Shown: positions 60,919 through 64,000 of the stretch, in pieces
Position numbering within the stretch: the first letter of the stretch is position 1
Layout of the letters: every line of letters starts with the position of its first letter
Assembly: GCA_963711095.1 (NCBI GenBank)
Contig: CAVQCX010000009.1
Location: 1-64,000, forward strand
Direction of reading: 5' to 3'
Length of the DNA stretch: 64,000 nucleotides
Source of the DNA: CAVQCX01 sp963711095
GTDB taxonomy: Bacteria > Pseudomonadota > Gammaproteobacteria > Chromatiales > Chromatiaceae
Notes under the pieces: generated by a model
Seen by the model: the letters and a program-made list of their open reading frames with translations, nothing else
Told to the model about the DNA's origin: nothing
Database searches by the model: none
Made by a program: the position numbers and the translations under genes

Positions 60919-62499
60919 TCATGCACGCCAGAATGCGGGGGTGAGCAGGACCAGCACAGTGATGATCTTGAGCCTGCCCATCAGCATGCCGAGCGAGAGC
61001 AGCCATTTGCCGAGGTCCGGCAGCGTGGAAAAGTTGCCCGCCGGTCCGATCACCGAGCCGAGTCCGGGCCCGACATTGCCCACGGCCGTCGCCGCCCCGC
61101 TCAGGGCGCTCACAAAATCCAGGCCGAGCAGCGCCAAGGCGAACGACAGCACGGCCACAGTCACCGTGTAGAAGAAGCTGAAGCCGACGATCGAGAGCAC
61201 CACCTCCTCGTCCACCAGCCGCCCGTTGTACTTGTCCACCCGGGTGAGGCGCGGGTGCAGCAACCGCCCGACATGATTAAACAGAATGATGTGCGCCAGT
61301 TGGAATCGGAATATCTTGATGCCTCCAGCGGTAGACCCCGAGCAGCCGCCGACGAACAGCAGATAGAAGAAAAAGATCAGCGGCGCGCTACCCCAGAGGC
61401 TGTAGTCGCCCAGCACGTAACCGGTGGTGGTGATCACCGAGACCACGTTGAAGGCCGCCCTGCGCAGCGCCTCTCCCGGGGGATAGAGACCGGACAGCCA
61501 GAGCCAGACCGTCATCAGCGCCACCGCAAACACCACGAAACCTGCAAAGCCCCGAACCTGCCGATCCCGGAATAGCAACTTCGGCTCGCCGTGGGCGGCT
61601 TTCACATAGAGCACGAAAGGCAGACTACCGAGTGCCATGAACACCACCGCGACCCAGTGCACGCCCGGCTGGGAGAAATGTGCCAGGGAATCGTCATAGG
61701 TGGAGTAGCCCCCCGTGGACAGGGTCGTCATGGAGTGGTTGACCGCATCGAACAGGCTCATGCCCGCCAGCCGATAGGCCGTCGCACAGGCGATGGTCAG
61801 GGCCACGTAGGCCAGAACGATGCCCTTGGCCGTGCTCTCGGCCCGCGGGGTCACCCTGCCCGACCACTCCGAGGACTCGGTGCGGAACAGCCGCATGCCG
61901 CCGATGCGCAGGAACGGCAGCACCGCCACCGCCATCACAATGAAGCCGATGCCCCCGAGCCATTGCAGCAGCGAGCGCCATATCAACAGCCCGGGCGGGA
62001 GGTCCCTCACACGGGCAAAGATCGTGGACCCGGTCGTGGTGATCCCGGACATGGTCTCGAAAAACGCATCCGTGAAGCTGATGTGCTCCAGAATGACCAT
62101 CGGCAGCGCCGCGAACGAGCTGACCGCGACCCAGACGGTGACCGTTAGTAGGAACATCTGGCGCGGCATCAGGCTGAAATCCCGGGGCGCAAACCCCTTG
62201 ACCAGCACCGCCCCCACCGCCGAGGTGATCAGACCGGACTCGACGAACTGGATCCATCCGTCGCGCTCTACCCACCAATTGACCAGGGCGGGGATCACCA
62301 TGAAAGCGCCGAGGATGACGAGAAAGGTGCCGGTCGTGAACAGCACCGGGCGTGCACCCTTGATGACGCGCGCCCAGCGAGCCACGCCGCTGCGCCCCGC
62401 CCCCGGGGGACCGCCCGCATAATCGTCGCGCAGCCGGGAGTCGAGCTTGCCGGGCGGGAGCCGTCTGCCCGTATCGTCTGGGATCGACAACGCCATCAA
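60919..62499 (-). CDS. trkH: Trk-type potassium uptake membrane subunit
   Basis: 526 residues. K+ channel-like TrkH with four pore loops: GITTTGSTIFARVRD, TTLSTGGYSTYDDSLAHFSQ, SVITTTGYVLGDYS, and GAATAVGNVGPGLGSVIGPA. Has an ~45-residue N-terminal soluble extension (SIPDDTGRRLPPGKLDSRLR). The cytoplasmic partner TrkA is not in the window. Confidence 0.94.
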   Translation of the reverse strand: MMALSIPDDTGRRLPPGKLDSRLRDDYAGGPPGAGRSGVARWARVIKGARPVLFTTGTFLVILGAFMVIPALVNWWVERDGWIQFVESGLITSAVGAVLVKGFAPRDFSLMPRQMFLLTVTVWVAVSSFAALPMVILEHISFTDAFFETMSGITTTGSTIFARVRDLPPGLLIWRSLLQWLGGIGFIVMAVAVLPFLRIGGMRLFRTESSEWSGRVTPRAESTAKGIVLAYVALTIACATAYRLAGMSLFDAVNHSMTTLSTGGYSTYDDSLAHFSQPGVHWVAVVFMALGSLPFVLYVKAAHGEPKLLFRDRQVRGFAGFVVFAVALMTVWLWLSGLYPPGEALRRAAFNVVSVITTTGYVLGDYSLWGSAPLIFFFYLLFVGGCSGSTAGGIKIFRFQLAHIILFNHVGRLLHPRLTRVDKYNGRLVDEEVVLSIVGFSFFYTVTVAVLSFALALLGLDFVSALSGAATAVGNVGPGLGSVIGPAGNFSTLPDLGKWLLSLGMLMGRLKIITVLVLLTPAFWRA

Positions 62500-62829
62500 C
62501 TCCCGCGGGGCGGGCTACGCAGCGCGGTCGGCCGGCGGCGCCCGGAGATCTCGTGAAAATGAGCTGCACGGCCGAACGCAGCCGATCCCGACCATCGGTG
62601 ATGCCCCTGCCTGCGTCCGTGGCCAGCCGCCCCAAGGGCCCTGGATCCCGGCGCTGGCGGCGTCCATACGACCGCCTTCATTCCGGCTGCCAGAATACCA
62701 GCGCGCTGGGCAAAGCCACCAGGCCGGCCCGGCACACCGTTGCGGATCGCTCAAGCGCGCTTCCCGCGGCCGGCATGGGGGCGGCTGGCCCCTGCTCCAT
62801 GCGGTCGAGATTGGGCGAGGCCCATAGCA
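62500..62829. other. Intergenic region, no gene seen
   Basis: 330 bp between trkH and the acyltransferase stop. Small frames have no family features or RBS. No terminator with T-run was recognised. Confidence 0.5.
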
Positions 62830-63702
62830 TCAACGGTGGTACGGCGGCTCTTCGCCCGCCGGGCGCTTTCGAAATCGCTTGTAGCTCCACCAATACTGCT
62901 CCGGTCGTGCCCGGATGATCGCCTCCAGGTCCGCATTCATGCAAGCCGCCGCCACTACGGTGCTCGCGTCATAGAAACCGGGACCCGCTGGGGAGATCTG
63001 CAGGCGAAACCCGCGCGAGCCAGGTAACCGCTCGGCGCACGCCAAGAGGGCGGTTGCCCCGGTGCGCGACGCCAGCCGGGCCGCGAAGATCGGCGTGTAA
63101 GTCGCCACGCCGAAGAACGGCGCGAATACGCCGGTCCCGGCACCGGGATTCTGGTCCGGAAGCACACCCACCAGGCCGCCCTGGTGGAGGGCCCGCAGCA
63201 GCTCCTTCAGGCCCTGGCGCGTCGCCGGTACCAGCTTGCCCCCGAAGCGCGAGCGCCCCTGAGCCATCAGGGCATTGGCCGCAGCACTGCGCTGTGCCCG
63301 GTACATAATCGTGATCGGGTAGTGCCGAGAGCAATACAGCCCGGCGAGCTCCCAGTTGCCCAGGTGAGGGCTCATGACGATCACCCCCTTGCCCCGGGCC
63401 AGCCCCTCGCGGACCAGCTGCTCCCCATGTACCTCCCGCACCAGTCCCAGGCCACGCTCCGGGTCCGCGAGCCAGAGGGTCGGCATCTCCAGCAAGGTCT
63501 TGGCCGACTCGATCAAGCTGAGTCGTGCGAGCCGCGCCCGTTGGACCTCGCTCATCTGCGGGAAGCACAGACGGAGATTGACCTCGGTGACCGAGCGCTG
63601 CGGGGCGTGCAGGCGGTACAGCAGGACGCCAGCCTGCCGGGCGATGCCATGAATGAGCGCCAGAGGCAAGCTGCCCAGCAGTCGCAGTAGCCACATCCGC
63701 AT
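62830..63702 (-). CDS. LpxL/HtrB-like lysophospholipid/lipid A acyltransferase
   Basis: 290 residues from ATG 63702. One N-terminal helix (LLRLLGSLPLALIHGIARQA), acyltransferase HxxxxE motif in VIVMSPHLGNWELAGLYCSR, then ITIMYRAQRSAAANALMAQG, VGVLPDQNPGAGTGVFAPFF. Adds a secondary acyl chain to lipid A or a related glycolipid at the inner membrane. Ends WWSYKRFRKRPAGEEPPY. Confidence 0.93.
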   Translation of the reverse strand: MRMWLLRLLGSLPLALIHGIARQAGVLLYRLHAPQRSVTEVNLRLCFPQMSEVQRARLARLSLIESAKTLLEMPTLWLADPERGLGLVREVHGEQLVREGLARGKGVIVMSPHLGNWELAGLYCSRHYPITIMYRAQRSAAANALMAQGRSRFGGKLVPATRQGLKELLRALHQGGLVGVLPDQNPGAGTGVFAPFFGVATYTPIFAARLASRTGATALLACAERLPGSRGFRLQISPAGPGFYDASTVVAAACMNADLEAIIRARPEQYWWSYKRFRKRPAGEEPPYHR

Positions 63703-64000
63703 GGTCTGGAGCGCGCGGCCCGGGCCTGACCGGTCGATCTCAGTGAAGCAATGCCCGCGCCCTAGGCTTGTGGTCGAAGTGGCGCGCGCGTACAGCCCGG
63801 ACCCGCGAACAACACACCGACACGGCGACACTCCCGCGCATTCTCCCCCCTGTCATCGATGTCATAAGCAGAGCCTCCGGCGGGGCGGACCCCAGGGCAG
63901 CGCATGCCGGCCTCCAGCGAAAGCATCGGCGACACGTACCGACCTCCGCTCTTGCACAGCAGCAAGGTCGCCGATCGGGCTAGTTGGCGCTTGCCAGGGC
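63703..64000. other. Right edge of window, no gene recognised
   Basis: About 300 bp. A minus-strand frame is open to the right edge (CKSGGRYVSPMLSLEAG...) but shows no domain. It could be the end of a gene outside. Confidence 0.4.

Noticed and set aside
63762..63965. 67-residue minus-strand frame at the right edge
   Set aside because: TTG start, no RBS, no recognisable domain; could be a gene end from outside but not supportable.

Overview
The window is GC-rich and coded like a gammaproteobacterium. The housekeeping blocks (hfq-hflX-hflK-hflC, DUF2065-hisZ-purA, mutL-miaA, amidase-tsaE-nnr, queG, orn, rsgA) have the order usual in that class. I infer a Chromatiales-type organism (purple sulfur bacterium or relative). 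No photosynthesis or sulfur-oxidation gene is present to prove this. No rRNA, tRNA or CRISPR array was seen.

Layout. 1-6.8 kb: NADP-malic enzyme (cut by the left edge), a cytochrome P450 and a SWIM/SNF2 helicase. 6.9-8.9 kb: toxin-antitoxin modules, some intact (VapC, HigBA) and some eroded. 8.9-19.9 kb: an accessory island. 20-29 kb: a small heat-shock gene with a sigma-32-like promoter, a CxxC-cluster protein, then purA-hisZ-DUF2065 and hflC-hflK-hflX-hfq. 29-43 kb: miaA, mutL (frameshifted), amidase/tsaE/nnr, queG, orn, M48 protease, cytochrome c, rsgA, a frameshifted EVE gene and a response regulator. 41.6-50.4 kb: a PepSY/two-component cluster and envelope or redox genes. 50.4-64 kb: a 2Fe-2S flavin reductase, a solute-binding protein paired with a GGDEF-EAL protein, cation transporters (KefB-like, CDF, TrkH), a cNMP-binding protein and an LpxL-like acyltransferase.

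The main find is a broken diversity-generating retroelement (DGR) in the island. Two minus-strand genes encode TIR domains fused to C-terminal formylglycine-generating-enzyme (FGE, C-type-lectin fold) domains. The last ~120 bp of each (VR1 9857-9978, VR2 12504-12626) match a non-coding, AAC-rich copy at 11354-11475 (the template repeat, TR). Nearly all differences fall at TR adenines, the signature of DGR mutagenic retrohoming. Each VR is followed 5 nt later by the same 7-bp hairpin, which the TR lacks. A 57-residue N-terminal piece of an Avd-like accessory protein stops exactly at a REP palindrome. Two C-terminal pieces of a probable DGR reverse transcriptase sit on the far side of two near-identical 662-bp REP-RAYT-REP elements. 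The RAYT units therefore appear to have replaced the avd/RT core. The template and diversified targets remain, but no intact RT is present in the window.

Upstream of the diversified TIR-FGE genes lie two proteins carrying a MAP3K-TRAFs-binding-like helical region, one with a deoxyribosyltransferase-like domain and one with a patatin phospholipase and C-terminal membrane helices. Together these look like a multi-effector conflict or immune island with DGR-diversified sensors. Between the last two genes are tandem structured repeats whose hairpin arms differ completely while remaining paired.

Four apparent frameshifts or truncations (mutL, EVE gene, VR2 target gene, PIN gene) mean that either real decay or assembly indels should be considered.
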